Shown: positions 8,584 to 20,904, numbered from the stretch's first letter. The stretch: 64,000 nt of DNA from Yersinia hibernica (GCF_004124235.1 NZ_CP032487.1:4678940-4742939); one strand, 5' to 3'. The notes: generated by a model from the letters alone, not told the origin. Program-made: numbers and translations.

Positions 8584-9141
8584 ATGTCTAATTTCAAGAA
8601 AAGTGCATTGGTTATTGCGTTAGTCTCTTCAGCTTTCATTTCTCAAGCATTTGCTGCGGATGAAGGTAATGGCCGCATTCATTTCACTGGCACTGTGATT
8701 GATGCGCCTTGTTCTATTGCCCCAGACTCTACTGATATCAACGTAGATATGGGACAAGTTGCGAATAAAGTATTGGAAACCGGGAATAAATATTCTCAAA
8801 ACGTCCAGTACAGCATCAATTTACAAGATTGCGATTTAACTGAGCAAACAGCCGGTTCAGTCACCTACCCAGCACAATCAAAAGTGAGTGTCACATTCGG
8901 TGGTGTTTCTGATGCAACTGCTCCTGCATTACTGGCTAACACCGGTAGCGCTGGCGGTGCGGGTATTCGTCTGATTGATACTAACGGTTCATTGCTGAAA
9001 GTCGGCGACACTGGGGCTGATGTTAACCTCGTAACAGGCCCTAACCAAATTGTATTTGCCGCGCGTGTTGAAGCCACAGGTGCACCAGTTACAACAGGGA
9101 CAATTGTATCCCAAGCAACTTACGCGCTGAACTATAAGTAA
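8584..9141 (+). CDS. Type 1-like fimbrial major subunit
   Basis: Secreted pilin of 185 residues, assembled by the chaperone-usher pathway. Signal peptide MSNFKKSALVIALVSSAFIS...AFA is cleaved before ADEGNGRIHF. The mature protein starts with the donor strand region and F-T-G-T-V-I-D-A-P-C-S-I typical of FimA/SMF pilins. The conserved cysteine pair is present (APCSIAP and LQDCDLT), and it ends with the alternating hydrophobic terminal strand QATYALNYK. First gene of a four-gene operon with usher, chaperone and adhesin. A short terminator-like stem after it probably raises its level relative to the usher. Confidence 0.93.
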   Translation: MSNFKKSALVIALVSSAFISQAFAADEGNGRIHFTGTVIDAPCSIAPDSTDINVDMGQVANKVLETGNKYSQNVQYSINLQDCDLTEQTAGSVTYPAQSKVSVTFGGVSDATAPALLANTGSAGGAGIRLIDTNGSLLKVGDTGADVNLVTGPNQIVFAARVEATGAPVTTGTIVSQATYALNYK

Positions 9142-9199
9142 TACCTCTTTCTGGTATTGAAATAACAGCATCGATAGCCGTTTATTTCTGGCGGTAACT

Positions 9200-9221
9200 A
9201 AAGGGGAGATAGCTCCCCTTT
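9200..9221 (+). terminator. Stem-loop between major pilin and usher genes
   Basis: AAAGGGGA-GATAGC-TCCCCTTT forms an 8-bp stem followed by ATTAACTCTTTT, between the pilin stop and the usher start. A partial terminator or mRNA-stabilising stem here is common in fimbrial operons and would favour pilin expression. Confidence 0.6.
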
Positions 9222-9256
9222 ATTAACTCTTTTAGCCATAAGACAGTGATTTATTT

Positions 9257-11755
9257 ATGCAATATCATTCAAAAAGAAAAGAAATGTTCTTTCGAATAGT
9301 GCAAATATTAACATTGGCAGGCATGAGCTTATTCCTACCTCAATGGGCTGGGGCTGTAGAGTTTAATACCAATATTATCGATGCTAAAGATCGAGATAAT
9401 ATCGATCTCTCTCGTTTTGAAGTTGATGATTACACGCCTCCGGGTAATTATCTGCTTGATGTTTTTATTAATGGTCGATTGTTACCAAATAGTTATTTAA
9501 TAACTTATTTACCTGTTGATGAGGGTAAATCGAGCCGAGTTTGTTTGTCCCCAGAATTAGTTGACCTGTTAGGTCTATCGCCAGCCGTTCGTGAATCATT
9601 AACATTATGGAATGACGGCAAATGTGTTGCTCTTGATGAAAAAGAAGAAATAACTGCAACCTACGATAAAGAGAAACAATACTTAATTATTTCCATCCCA
9701 CAAGCTTGGCTTGCCTACAGTGATCCAAATTGGGTTCCGCCATCACAATGGGATGATGGTATTACCGGTGCGTTATTAGACTACAACCTATTTGCAAGTC
9801 GCTATGCGCCAAAGAACGGCGATAGCTCGACAAATTTTAGTAGCTATGGAACTGCGGGTGCCAATATGGGGCCATGGCGGATTCGCGCTGACTACCAATA
9901 TACCAATAATGAAGCTGGCGGTTCGCATTACAATAATTTTGATTGGTCGCAAGTTTATGCTTTCCGCGCCATCCCAGCGATAGGGGCCAAATTTGTTGGC
10001 GGTCAAACTTACCTCAGCTCCAGTATTTTTGACTCATTCCGTTTTCTCGGTGCATCACTTTCCAGTGATGAGCGCATGCTGCCACCGACGATGCGCGGCT
10101 ACGCGCCTCAAGTCATCGGGATTGCGCGCACCAATGCCAGAGTGATTTTGAGCCAGAATGGCCGTACGCTTTATCAAACTAATGTCGCGCCGGGCCCCTT
10201 TGCCATTCAGGATATCAGCGAAGCAGTACAGGGCAACATTGATGTTCGAGTCGAAGAAGAAGATGGCCGGGTCACCACTTTCCAAGTCAGTGCTGCAACA
10301 GTGCCATTCTTAACCCGTAAAGGGGCGATTCGCTATAAAACAGCATTGGGCCGCCCTACCCAGGGCAGCAATAATTCAGTTAGTGACCCCAACTTTTTCA
10401 ATGGTGAGGTTTCATGGGGGGCATTTAATGATGTGTCCTTATATGGCGGGTTGATAGCAACATCGCAGGATTACACCGCTATTGCCTTGGGTGTCGGGCA
10501 AAATTTGCATGAGTTTGGCGCACTGTCTGTTGATGTCACGCATTCACGGGCTCAATTACCCAACGAAGAGAAAAAAAGCGGCGAAAGTTATCGTGTTAAC
10601 TATTCCAAACGTTTTGATCAGACCAACAGTCAGATTACGTTTGCCGGATACCGTTTCTCTGAAAAGAACTTCATGAGCATGAATCAGTATTTGGATCAGC
10701 TCAATGGCAATAATTATCTACAAAATGACAAGCAGACATATACAGTTACCGCGAACCAATATTTAGCATGGCCGGATATCACTCTGTATCTCTCAGCAAC
10801 TCATAAAACGTATTGGAATGATGTTTCCAGCACTAACTATGGTGTTTCTGTGAGTAAAATATTCGATATCGGCACATTTAAAGGGATTTCAGCAACAGTT
10901 TCTGCCAATAAAGTGAGGTACCAATACGAAAATGAGAACCAGATGTTCTTCTCATTCAGCCTGCCTATTGGTACAGGGCAGCAAGTGAGCTATGACGCGC
11001 AGCATGATAAAAACAGTGGCTACTCACAGAATGTTTCTTACTTCAACAGTAAAGACCCACGAAACATCTGGCGTGTCAGTGCCGGTGGCGCTAGCCCAGA
11101 AGTGCAGCAAGGAAATGGCGTTTACCGTGGCGGCTATCAGCACCGTTCTCCTTATGGAGAGTTTGGTATTGATGGCAGCCATAAAAATAACGAATACAAT
11201 TCAGTTAATACTAACTGGTACGGTTCAATTACGGCGACAGCCCACGGTATTGCTGCTCATCAAAACAAATCAGGTAATGAGCCACGGATAATGATTGATA
11301 CCGGTGATGTTTCAGGGGTGTCTCTGAATAACAACTCAGCAATGACTAACCAATTTGGTATTGCAGTTGTGAATGGCATCACCAGTTACCAGCAGTCAGA
11401 TATTCGAGTCGATGTACAAAGTTTGCCGGAAGATATTGAGGTTTACAGCACAGTAATTCAAAAAACGCTCACCGAAGGGGCGATAGGCTACCGAGAAATA
11501 AGAGCGGTGAAGGGCCAACAAATTATGGCCATTATCCGTCAAAAAGAGGGCAGCTTCCCACCATTGGGTGCATCAGTTATTGCCGATAAAAACGGAGCAG
11601 AAGTCGGTATTGTCGGTGATAGCGGATTAACGTATTTAGCTGGGTTAGAAGAAGGCGGGAACTTAACCGTTCAGTGGGGCAAGCAGCAGTGCAAGATAGT
11701 ATTACCGAAAAATGGCGACATGAATTCAGGAAAGATTTTGCTTCCATGTCAGTAA
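9257..11755 (+). CDS. Outer-membrane fimbrial usher (FimD/PapC family)
   Basis: Usher pore of 832 residues that catalyses pilus assembly in the outer membrane. A signal peptide precedes VEFNTNIIDAKDRDNIDLSRFE, the PapC_N domain that binds chaperone-subunit complexes. The large beta-barrel runs from about residue 135 to 660, with the plug region around GYAPQVIGIARTNARVILSQNGRTLYQTNVAPGPF. The C-terminal beta-sandwich ends with SFPPLGASVIADKNGAEVGIVGDSGLTYLAGL and a Cys pair (QCKIVL, LLPCQ). The length is normal. A second possible start lies at 9284. It precedes the chaperone gene, the reverse of the fim/pap order. Confidence 0.93.
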   Translation: MQYHSKRKEMFFRIVQILTLAGMSLFLPQWAGAVEFNTNIIDAKDRDNIDLSRFEVDDYTPPGNYLLDVFINGRLLPNSYLITYLPVDEGKSSRVCLSPELVDLLGLSPAVRESLTLWNDGKCVALDEKEEITATYDKEKQYLIISIPQAWLAYSDPNWVPPSQWDDGITGALLDYNLFASRYAPKNGDSSTNFSSYGTAGANMGPWRIRADYQYTNNEAGGSHYNNFDWSQVYAFRAIPAIGAKFVGGQTYLSSSIFDSFRFLGASLSSDERMLPPTMRGYAPQVIGIARTNARVILSQNGRTLYQTNVAPGPFAIQDISEAVQGNIDVRVEEEDGRVTTFQVSAATVPFLTRKGAIRYKTALGRPTQGSNNSVSDPNFFNGEVSWGAFNDVSLYGGLIATSQDYTAIALGVGQNLHEFGALSVDVTHSRAQLPNEEKKSGESYRVNYSKRFDQTNSQITFAGYRFSEKNFMSMNQYLDQLNGNNYLQNDKQTYTVTANQYLAWPDITLYLSATHKTYWNDVSSTNYGVSVSKIFDIGTFKGISATVSANKVRYQYENENQMFFSFSLPIGTGQQVSYDAQHDKNSGYSQNVSYFNSKDPRNIWRVSAGGASPEVQQGNGVYRGGYQHRSPYGEFGIDGSHKNNEYNSVNTNWYGSITATAHGIAAHQNKSGNEPRIMIDTGDVSGVSLNNNSAMTNQFGIAVVNGITSYQQSDIRVDVQSLPEDIEVYSTVIQKTLTEGAIGYREIRAVKGQQIMAIIRQKEGSFPPLGASVIADKNGAEVGIVGDSGLTYLAGLEEGGNLTVQWGKQQCKIVLPKNGDMNSGKILLPCQ

Positions 11756-11868
11756 GATGAGTGACTATTTTGAAACTTGACTCATTATTTCCAGCAATTG
11801 ACCAAACACCAAGACTTATTACAATCATTAATCACAGCATAGTCGTATAAATTAGAGTGAAATAGCGC

Positions 11869-12636
11869 ATGAAAAATATTAATAACCCTACTTGCACCCA
11901 AAAAAATCGGCAATTTAGTGCCGCCTTAGTCGGGATAACATTATTGTTGACCACCATGGTGAGTGAGGCCGCGATAAATCTGGACCGTACTCGGATTGTT
12001 TTTAATGATACCGATAAATCTGCCAGTGTTATTTTGGTGAACCAGAGCAAAACATCCCCCTATTTGGCACAGTCTTGGATAGAAGATAGTACTGGGAAAA
12101 AAGTGGATAGTCCGCTAGTAGCATTGCCGCCGATGCAACGAATTGATGCCGGACAAAAAAGTCAGGTTCGGATTATGAAGTTAGCTGACGTCAGTAAATT
12201 ACCGACGGATCGCGAAACATTATTCTATTTCAATGTGCGGGAAGTTCCGCCGAAAAGTGATATGTCTAACGTGGTGCAAATTGCTATCCAAAGCAGGGTG
12301 AAATTATTTTACCGGCCTGCGGCGATCAGAGCTGATTATGGCAATATCTGGCAGGAAAAATTACAACTCACTAAGCAAGGCGAAAACCTAAAAATAAATA
12401 ACCCGACACCTTATTACATTACCCTGGGATATTTAAGTCAGGACAATCGCGGCAATTTCCCTGGGTTCGATAGCGTCATGATTGCACCTTTTGGCACCGA
12501 GATGGTTAAGACCCCGGGTTACAGTGGTAGCCATTATACCATCGGTTATATGGATGATTTTGGTGGCATGAAGATGCGCACGTTTAATTGCTCTGCGACA
12601 GATTGCCAAATTCAGCCTGCTGAAAAGAAAAAATAA
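11869..12636 (+). CDS. Periplasmic fimbrial chaperone (PapD/FimC family)
   Basis: Periplasmic immunoglobulin-fold chaperone, 255 residues, donating its G1 strand to unfolded pilins. A signal-like N-terminus ends near VSEAA. The conserved subunit-anchoring Arg is in INLDRTRIVF, the family segment NVREVPPK is near residue 126, and the conserved Lys lies in IAIQSRVKLFYRPAAI. Domain 2 carries NPTPYYITLGYL. The C-terminus has two cysteines (NCSATDCQI). Third gene of the operon; a GAAATAGCGC stretch precedes the ATG with no strong ribosome site. Confidence 0.92.
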   Translation: MKNINNPTCTQKNRQFSAALVGITLLLTTMVSEAAINLDRTRIVFNDTDKSASVILVNQSKTSPYLAQSWIEDSTGKKVDSPLVALPPMQRIDAGQKSQVRIMKLADVSKLPTDRETLFYFNVREVPPKSDMSNVVQIAIQSRVKLFYRPAAIRADYGNIWQEKLQLTKQGENLKINNPTPYYITLGYLSQDNRGNFPGFDSVMIAPFGTEMVKTPGYSGSHYTIGYMDDFGGMKMRTFNCSATDCQIQPAEKKK

Positions 12637-12674
12637 CAGATGCGATCCGTCTCTGGCCCAGAAAAGGAATAACA

Positions 12675-13661
12675 ATGACTCATGTGATTTTAAATAAAAT
12701 GGGCCAGCTAGGCGGCTTGTTCGTGACTTTATTCGCGGCACTGCTGTTTTCACAAGCCGTATATGCGCTTGATTGCGTTGAGAAAGGCACGGGCACTGTG
12801 ATTAAGCCGGCTATCCCTATCGGGCAATTAGCCATCCCTTCGAATGTGCCCGCAGGGACGAAAGTTTGGCAATCAAATGATATTACGGTCACGGCCTATT
12901 GCGATAATGTTTTAGGGTCAGTAACCGATCAGGTGTGGTTTTACTTTAATCCACTACACCAATCGCTAGGACAGGGTTTGCAATTAGGTGTCAGTTATAA
13001 TGGCCAAGACTTAGAAACCAACTCGGCCCGCTTAAATACCAATACAACCCCAATAAGAACAGGGCAGAACGTCACAGTGACGGTAACTTTCCGGTTATAC
13101 ATTAAAGTTACCGGCAACCCGCCTTCAAGTGGTTATTATGTTGGCGCAGATAATTTTACGGTATTCCAACTTGATGGCTCAACTGGTTTAAATCTATGGC
13201 CAGGTGCAAAGAATTTACGCTACGCCTTGTCAGGATTAACGGGAGTACGTTTTATTGCCTGCGGTGCGGACTTAGTGGTTTCTCCAGCATCACAAATTGT
13301 GAATTTTGGCGTTTTCAATCGGACATTACTGCAAAACAGTGGCAATAATATTAGTCAGCCATTTTCCATCACGGCAGTGAAGCAAGGCTGTTTATCCAAT
13401 TTTTCTATTCAAGCCGAATTTACCACGACCAATCCATTAATTGGTAACAATGCAGTTGATATGCGAAATGGCACCAAACTCACGATATATAACGATGCTA
13501 ATCAGGCGATTGTTTACAATCAGTATGCGAATTTTGCTGAGTTAAACAATGTTACTCAGGTGACAAAAGGGTATACCGCCAGCTTAAATTCCATTGCAGG
13601 TCAAACCGTGCAATTGGGCCAATTTGATGCGACGGCCATTGTAAAGATTAACTATTACTGA
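12675..13661 (+). CDS. Fimbrial tip adhesin / minor subunit
   Basis: Two-domain fimbrial protein, 328 residues. After a signal peptide (ending VYALDC) comes an N-terminal region of about 190 residues, which would be the receptor-binding lectin-like domain. A pilin domain follows (from about FIACGADLVVSPASQIVNFG), with the terminal strand GQFDATAIVKINYY. Position as last gene, near double pilin length and a C-terminal pilin domain mark it as the tip adhesin. The receptor is unknown. The operon layout pilin-usher-chaperone-adhesin resembles E. coli ybgDQPO. Confidence 0.82.
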   Translation: MTHVILNKMGQLGGLFVTLFAALLFSQAVYALDCVEKGTGTVIKPAIPIGQLAIPSNVPAGTKVWQSNDITVTAYCDNVLGSVTDQVWFYFNPLHQSLGQGLQLGVSYNGQDLETNSARLNTNTTPIRTGQNVTVTVTFRLYIKVTGNPPSSGYYVGADNFTVFQLDGSTGLNLWPGAKNLRYALSGLTGVRFIACGADLVVSPASQIVNFGVFNRTLLQNSGNNISQPFSITAVKQGCLSNFSIQAEFTTTNPLIGNNAVDMRNGTKLTIYNDANQAIVYNQYANFAELNNVTQVTKGYTASLNSIAGQTVQLGQFDATAIVKINYY

Positions 13662-13673
13662 TATTAGCTCGTT

Positions 13674-13702
13674 GATTGATAGCCTCCAAGTGGCTATCAA
13701 TC
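13674..13702 (+). terminator. Hairpin after the fimbrial operon
   Basis: A perfect 11-bp stem (GATTGATAGCC / GGCTATCAATC) with a 7-nt loop begins 12 bp after the adhesin stop. No T run follows, so it may act with Rho or as an mRNA 3' stabiliser. Confidence 0.6.
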
Positions 13703-13765
13703 ATAAATGGCTATCGTGACGGGCCTTAATTTAGCTGTCGCTTTGGGGTAATTTCAAAGCAATTA

Positions 13766-13773
13766 AATATCAA
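13766..13773. repeat. Left 8-bp target-site duplication of the IS256-family element
   Basis: AATATCAA immediately left of the insertion sequence, matched by the identical 8 bases at 15089-15096. Eight base pairs is typical for IS256-family insertions. Confidence 0.85.
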
Positions 13774-15088
13774 GAGACTGTAATTAAAATTGTGTAATTG
13801 CCTGTTTTTGATATGTTCACTCCAACAACGGAGACAGGCAAATTATGGACGAGAAGAAACTTAAAGCTCTCGCTGCAGAACTGGCTAAAGGCCTCAAAAC
13901 CGAGGCCGATCTCAATGCGTTTTCCCGTATGCTGACGAAGCTTACCGTCGAAACAGCGCTCAATGCAGAGCTGACTGAACACCTCGGACACGAGAAAAAT
14001 GCCCCAAAAACCGGTTCAAATACCCGCAACGGCTATTCATCCAAAACGCTGCTGTGCGACGATGGCGAGATTGAACTGAGCACGCCTCGTGACCGTGAAA
14101 ATACCTTCGAGCCACAGCTTATCAAGAAAAATCAGACGCGTATCACGCAGATGGACAGCCAGATTTTGTCCCTGTACGCCAAAGGCATGACAACCCGTGA
14201 AATCGTCGCCACATTCAAGGAAATGTACGATGCGGACGTGTCACCCACGCTGATATCTAAAGTCACCGATGCGGTTAAAGAACAGGTTGCTGAATGGCAA
14301 AGTCGGCCTCTGGATGCGCTGTATCCCATTGTTTATCTTGACTGTATCGTGGTGAAAGTTCGTCAAAGTGGTAGCGTGATAAACAAAGCGGTGTTCCTCG
14401 CTCTCGGCATTAATACTGAAGGTCAGAAAGAACTTCTGGGCATGTGGCTGGCTGAAAACGAAGGGGCGAAGTTCTGGCTCAGTGTGCTGACGGAGCTTAA
14501 AAACCGGGGCCTTCAGGATATTCTGATTGCCTGTGTGGACGGCCTGAAAGGCTTCCCGGATGCGATAAACAGCGTGTATCCACAGACGCATATCCAGCTT
14601 TGCATCATTCACATGGTGCGCAACAGCCTGAAATACGTGTCGTGGAAGGACTACAAAGCCGTCACCAGCGGACTGAAAACGGTGTATCAGGCTCCGACAG
14701 AAGCGGCGGCACTGATGGCGCTGGATAACTTCGCGGCAACCTGGGACGATAAATACCCGCAAATCAGCAAAAGCTGGCGTGCGCACTGGGGAAATCTCAA
14801 TACGTTCTTTGGCTACCCGCCCGACATCCGCAAAGCCATCTACACCACTAATGCTATCGAATCGCTGAACAGCGTGATCCGTGCAGCTATCAAAAAGCGC
14901 AAAGTGTTCCCGACAGACGACTCAGTGAGAAAGGTTATTTATCTGGCGATCAAGGATGCTTCAAAAAAATGGAGTATGCCGATCCAGAACTGGCGGCTGG
15001 CGATGAGTCGTTTTATTATCGAGTTCGGTGACCGCCTGAGCGATCACCTTTAATATGGTGGCAGTTACACAGAATTATTTACAGGGTC
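13774..15088 (+). mobile_element. Complete IS256-family insertion sequence (IS285/IS1414-like)
   Basis: A 1315-bp element with imperfect terminal inverted repeats of about 29 bp: the left end starts GAGACTGTAATTAAAATTG and the inverted right end starts GACCCTGTAAATAATTCTG, both ending near GTGTAA[T/C]TGCC. It is flanked by the 8-bp duplication AATATCAA. It carries one full-length transposase, so it looks intact and recently inserted. Size and transposase length are those of IS285 of Y. pestis and of IS1414; assigning it to a named IS needs a comparison with a reference. Confidence 0.9.
13845..15053 (+). CDS. IS256-family transposase (Transposase_mut)
   Basis: DDE transposase of 402 residues. 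The three acidic positions are suggested by YLDCIVVKVR (~162), ACVDGLKGF (~229) and the TTNAIESLN region (~339), which holds the family Glu. The N-terminal HTH-like segment covers TRITQMDSQILSLYAKGMTTREIV. The frame is open over its full length with a GGAGACAGGC ribosome site. Codon use is more GC-rich and E. coli-like than in the fimbrial genes next to it, as expected for a mobile gene. A minus-strand 181-codon open frame inside it is a shadow. Confidence 0.95.
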   Translation: MDEKKLKALAAELAKGLKTEADLNAFSRMLTKLTVETALNAELTEHLGHEKNAPKTGSNTRNGYSSKTLLCDDGEIELSTPRDRENTFEPQLIKKNQTRITQMDSQILSLYAKGMTTREIVATFKEMYDADVSPTLISKVTDAVKEQVAEWQSRPLDALYPIVYLDCIVVKVRQSGSVINKAVFLALGINTEGQKELLGMWLAENEGAKFWLSVLTELKNRGLQDILIACVDGLKGFPDAINSVYPQTHIQLCIIHMVRNSLKYVSWKDYKAVTSGLKTVYQAPTEAAALMALDNFAATWDDKYPQISKSWRAHWGNLNTFFGYPPDIRKAIYTTNAIESLNSVIRAAIKKRKVFPTDDSVRKVIYLAIKDASKKWSMPIQNWRLAMSRFIIEFGDRLSDHL

Positions 15089-15096
15089 AATATCAA
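15089..15096. repeat. Right 8-bp target-site duplication, covering the yidA stop codon
   Basis: AATATCAA follows the IS right end. Its bases 15093-15095 (TCA) are the yidA TGA stop on the other strand, so insertion left the coding sequence unchanged. Confidence 0.85.
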
Positions 15097-15902
15097 AGCA
15101 CATATTTCTCAATTGCCATCGCCACACCATCTTCACTATTAGTGCCCGTCACAAACTGCGCAATTTCTTTCAGCTCAGGAATAGCATTCCCCATTGCCAC
15201 CCCCACCCCGGCGTAATTAATCATGGCAATATCATTGCCCTGATCACCCAGCGCCATAATATTTTGCTGTGCAATGCCCAAGTGCTCAGCCAGCATTTTG
15301 ACCCCGGTTCCCTTATCAACTCGTTTACTCAAAATTTCCAAGTAAAAAGGGGCGCTTTTCATGATAGTAAAATGCTCAAATGCTTCAGCGGGCATCAACT
15401 CTAATGCGCGGTCCAGTTTTTCTGGCTCATCAATCATCATCACTTTCGGGAAGCGCAATGTTGGGTCCATCTCTTCTACCGCCCGATATTTTAATGGAAT
15501 ACCAGTCAGAAGAACTTCATGCAAAGTATATTTACTGATGTCTTTGTTAGCCGTATATAAAGTATCAAAATCAAAAGCCTGGAAACTGACACCAAACTCG
15601 CGCGACAAAGCCTCAAAATAAAGATAATCCTCAAAATTGAGAGTTTCCTGCAAAATACACTCACCCGTGGCCGCTTTTTGTACTAATGCACCATTATTAC
15701 TGATGCAATAATCACCACTATTTTCCATATTCAGTTCACGTAAATAACGTTGGATCCCGATATAAGGCCGCCCCGTGGCCAATACCACGCACACCCCTTT
15801 CGCCCGGGCGGCATCAATCGCCTGCTTTACCCGTGGGGTGATTTCATGCTGCGTATTCAGCAACGTGCCGTCCATATCAATAGCGATTAATTCAATAGCC
15901 AT
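15093..15902 (-). CDS. yidA: Sugar-phosphate phosphatase YidA (Cof/HAD IIB)
   Basis: Cytoplasmic HAD-superfamily phosphatase active in other enterobacteria on small sugar phosphates such as erythrose 4-phosphate. The 269-residue product carries motif I DMDGTL (Asp9, Asp11), motif II VVLATGRP (~41), the C2B cap domain (~85-195), motif III Lys (SKRVDKGTGV, ~213) and motif IV ALGDQGNDIAMI (~236). Located downstream of gyrB in the same direction, as in E. coli. The IS256-family element is inserted exactly at its 3' end: the reading frame is intact, but the native downstream region is displaced by 1.3 kb. Confidence 0.95.
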   Translation of the reverse strand: MAIELIAIDMDGTLLNTQHEITPRVKQAIDAARAKGVCVVLATGRPYIGIQRYLRELNMENSGDYCISNNGALVQKAATGECILQETLNFEDYLYFEALSREFGVSFQAFDFDTLYTANKDISKYTLHEVLLTGIPLKYRAVEEMDPTLRFPKVMMIDEPEKLDRALELMPAEAFEHFTIMKSAPFYLEILSKRVDKGTGVKMLAEHLGIAQQNIMALGDQGNDIAMINYAGVGVAMGNAIPELKEIAQFVTGTNSEDGVAMAIEKYVL

Positions 15903-16025
15903 AGGTCCTCACATTTATCTAATGAATTCCACATGCTAACGCGATTCAGCGCTCAAATGCTACTAACTCCGCGCGCCGCACAACTGCCAGTAAGGTAAAA
16001 ATGTGCAAGATTCAACTATCAAATA

Positions 16026-16064
16026 AAAAAAGCCCAGAAGCAGTTGCCTACTCTGGGCTTTTCT
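16026..16064 (-). terminator. Rho-independent terminator after gyrB (bidirectional)
   Basis: AGCCCAGA / TCTGGGCT stem with a 13-nt loop. On the minus strand it is followed by a run of seven T. It lies about 45 bp beyond the gyrB stop. Confidence 0.85.
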
Positions 16065-16102
16065 AGCTGAACTATAAATTATCGCATCAATAACTTATCT
16101 GA

Positions 16103-19622
<3,520 letters not shown>

Positions 19623-19682
19623 GAAACTGCTTCTTATTCTTATGATCGAAGGCTTTATTGCCTCATTTCAGATCAAGGGCGT

Positions 19683-19795
19683 TATTGTCGCAGACAGATT
19701 GGGTGCGGCCGGCGCACAGTATCCGGAGCGTACATAAGTACATGAGGAGTACGAGCACTGCCCAATCCCAAGCTGGCAAGTAAAATAGCCCGCTA
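19683..19795. repeat. Imperfect palindromic intergenic repeat (ERIC-like) between dnaN and recF
   Basis: The outer arms GATTGGGTGCG and GCACTGCCCAATC are complementary, and the core GTACATAAGTAC is self-complementary within GGAGCGTACATAAGTACATG. The core resembles the ERIC centre (GGAGCTTACATAAGTAAGTG). This kind of dispersed palindromic unit is common in Yersinia. Family assignment is by recollection of consensus and needs a genome-wide search. Confidence 0.6.
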
Positions 19796-19799
19796 TAGA

Positions 19800-20900
19800 T
19801 CACAACCGCATTGGCATGACAACATAGGCCGCCGCCTGACTCGCACCATCTTCAATCTGTACGCTCGAGACCGAGTCGGTCAGTAATAGGCTGACATCTT
19901 CACACTTGAGTGCATTAAGTACATCAAGCACATAACTGACGTTGAAACCGATCTCCATTTCCGCCCCATCGTAGCTAACATCGAGGATCTCTTCCGCTTC
20001 TTCCTGCTCAGGGTTGTTCGCGGTGATTTTGAGCTGGTTTTGGCTAACATACAACCGCACGCCACGAAACTTCTCATTGGACAAAATGGCCGCACGAGCA
20101 AAAGCCTGTTTCAGCAAATCACAACTTGCTTTCAGTATTTTATCTGGGTTTTTCGGTAATACGCGACGATAATCCGGGAAGCGGCCATCAACCAACTTCG
20201 AGGTGAAAATAAAATCACCCACATGAGCGCGGATATTATTACTGCCGATTTGCAGGCGCAATGGCGTATCACCACCATCCAGTAATCTGACCAACTCCAT
20301 CACACCTTTACGCGGCACAATCACCGAGTGTGAAGGTAGCGTTTGGCCCACTGGCATGGAACAAACTGCCAACCGGTGGCCATCTGTTGCAACAGTACGC
20401 AACTCTTCACCTTCAGTCTCAAACAGCATGCCGTTTAAGTAATAGCGCACATCCTGATGAGCCATTGAGAACTGGGTCGACTCAATCAGCCGCTTCAAGG
20501 TTGCCTGCGGTAAAGTGAATTCAACTTCACTTTGCCAATCATCCAGATTCGGGAAGTCTGCCGCGGGTAATGTTGACAGCGAGAAACGGCTACGGCCAGA
20601 ACGCACCAATAGACGGTCGCCATCTAACGCGACAGTAATTTCCGCACCTTCCGGCAAACCACGCCAGATATCAAAAAACTTCCGGGCAGGCACCGTGGTC
20701 GCACCCTGCTCGTGAGGTTGAGACAGTGCCACGCGCGCCACCATCTCCATTTCCAGATCAGTACCAGTCAGCAGCAAAGAGTCTTCTGTGACTTGCAGCA
20801 ACAAGTTACCCAAGATTGGCAACGTAGGGCGTCCACCCAGCGGGCTACTGACCTGTTGCAGCGGTTTTAGCAAATGCTCACGTTCAATGATAAATTTCAT
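19800..20900 (-). CDS. dnaN: DNA polymerase III beta sliding clamp
   Basis: Ring-forming processivity clamp of the replicase, 366 residues as in E. coli. It starts MKFIIEREHLLKPLQQVSSPLGGRPTLPILGN and ends YVVMPMRL, the conserved C-terminus that forms part of the clamp-binding pocket. Three repeated clamp folds are expected at ~1-120, 121-245 and 246-366. It sits 4 bp after the dnaA stop and is co-transcribed with dnaA and recF. Confidence 0.99.
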   Translation of the reverse strand: MKFIIEREHLLKPLQQVSSPLGGRPTLPILGNLLLQVTEDSLLLTGTDLEMEMVARVALSQPHEQGATTVPARKFFDIWRGLPEGAEITVALDGDRLLVRSGRSRFSLSTLPAADFPNLDDWQSEVEFTLPQATLKRLIESTQFSMAHQDVRYYLNGMLFETEGEELRTVATDGHRLAVCSMPVGQTLPSHSVIVPRKGVMELVRLLDGGDTPLRLQIGSNNIRAHVGDFIFTSKLVDGRFPDYRRVLPKNPDKILKASCDLLKQAFARAAILSNEKFRGVRLYVSQNQLKITANNPEQEEAEEILDVSYDGAEMEIGFNVSYVLDVLNALKCEDVSLLLTDSVSSVQIEDGASQAAAYVVMPMRL

Positions 20901-20904
20901 AGCG

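Noticed and set aside
14560..14631. EAST1 enterotoxin (astA) nested in the IS
   Set aside because: The homologous frame stops at the third codon and again 24 codons after the ATG, so no EAST1-like peptide can be made.
14241..14786. 181-codon minus-strand open frame inside the IS transposase
   Set aside because: It is antisense to a full-length transposase, shows no recognisable family and has no ribosome site; it is a shadow frame.
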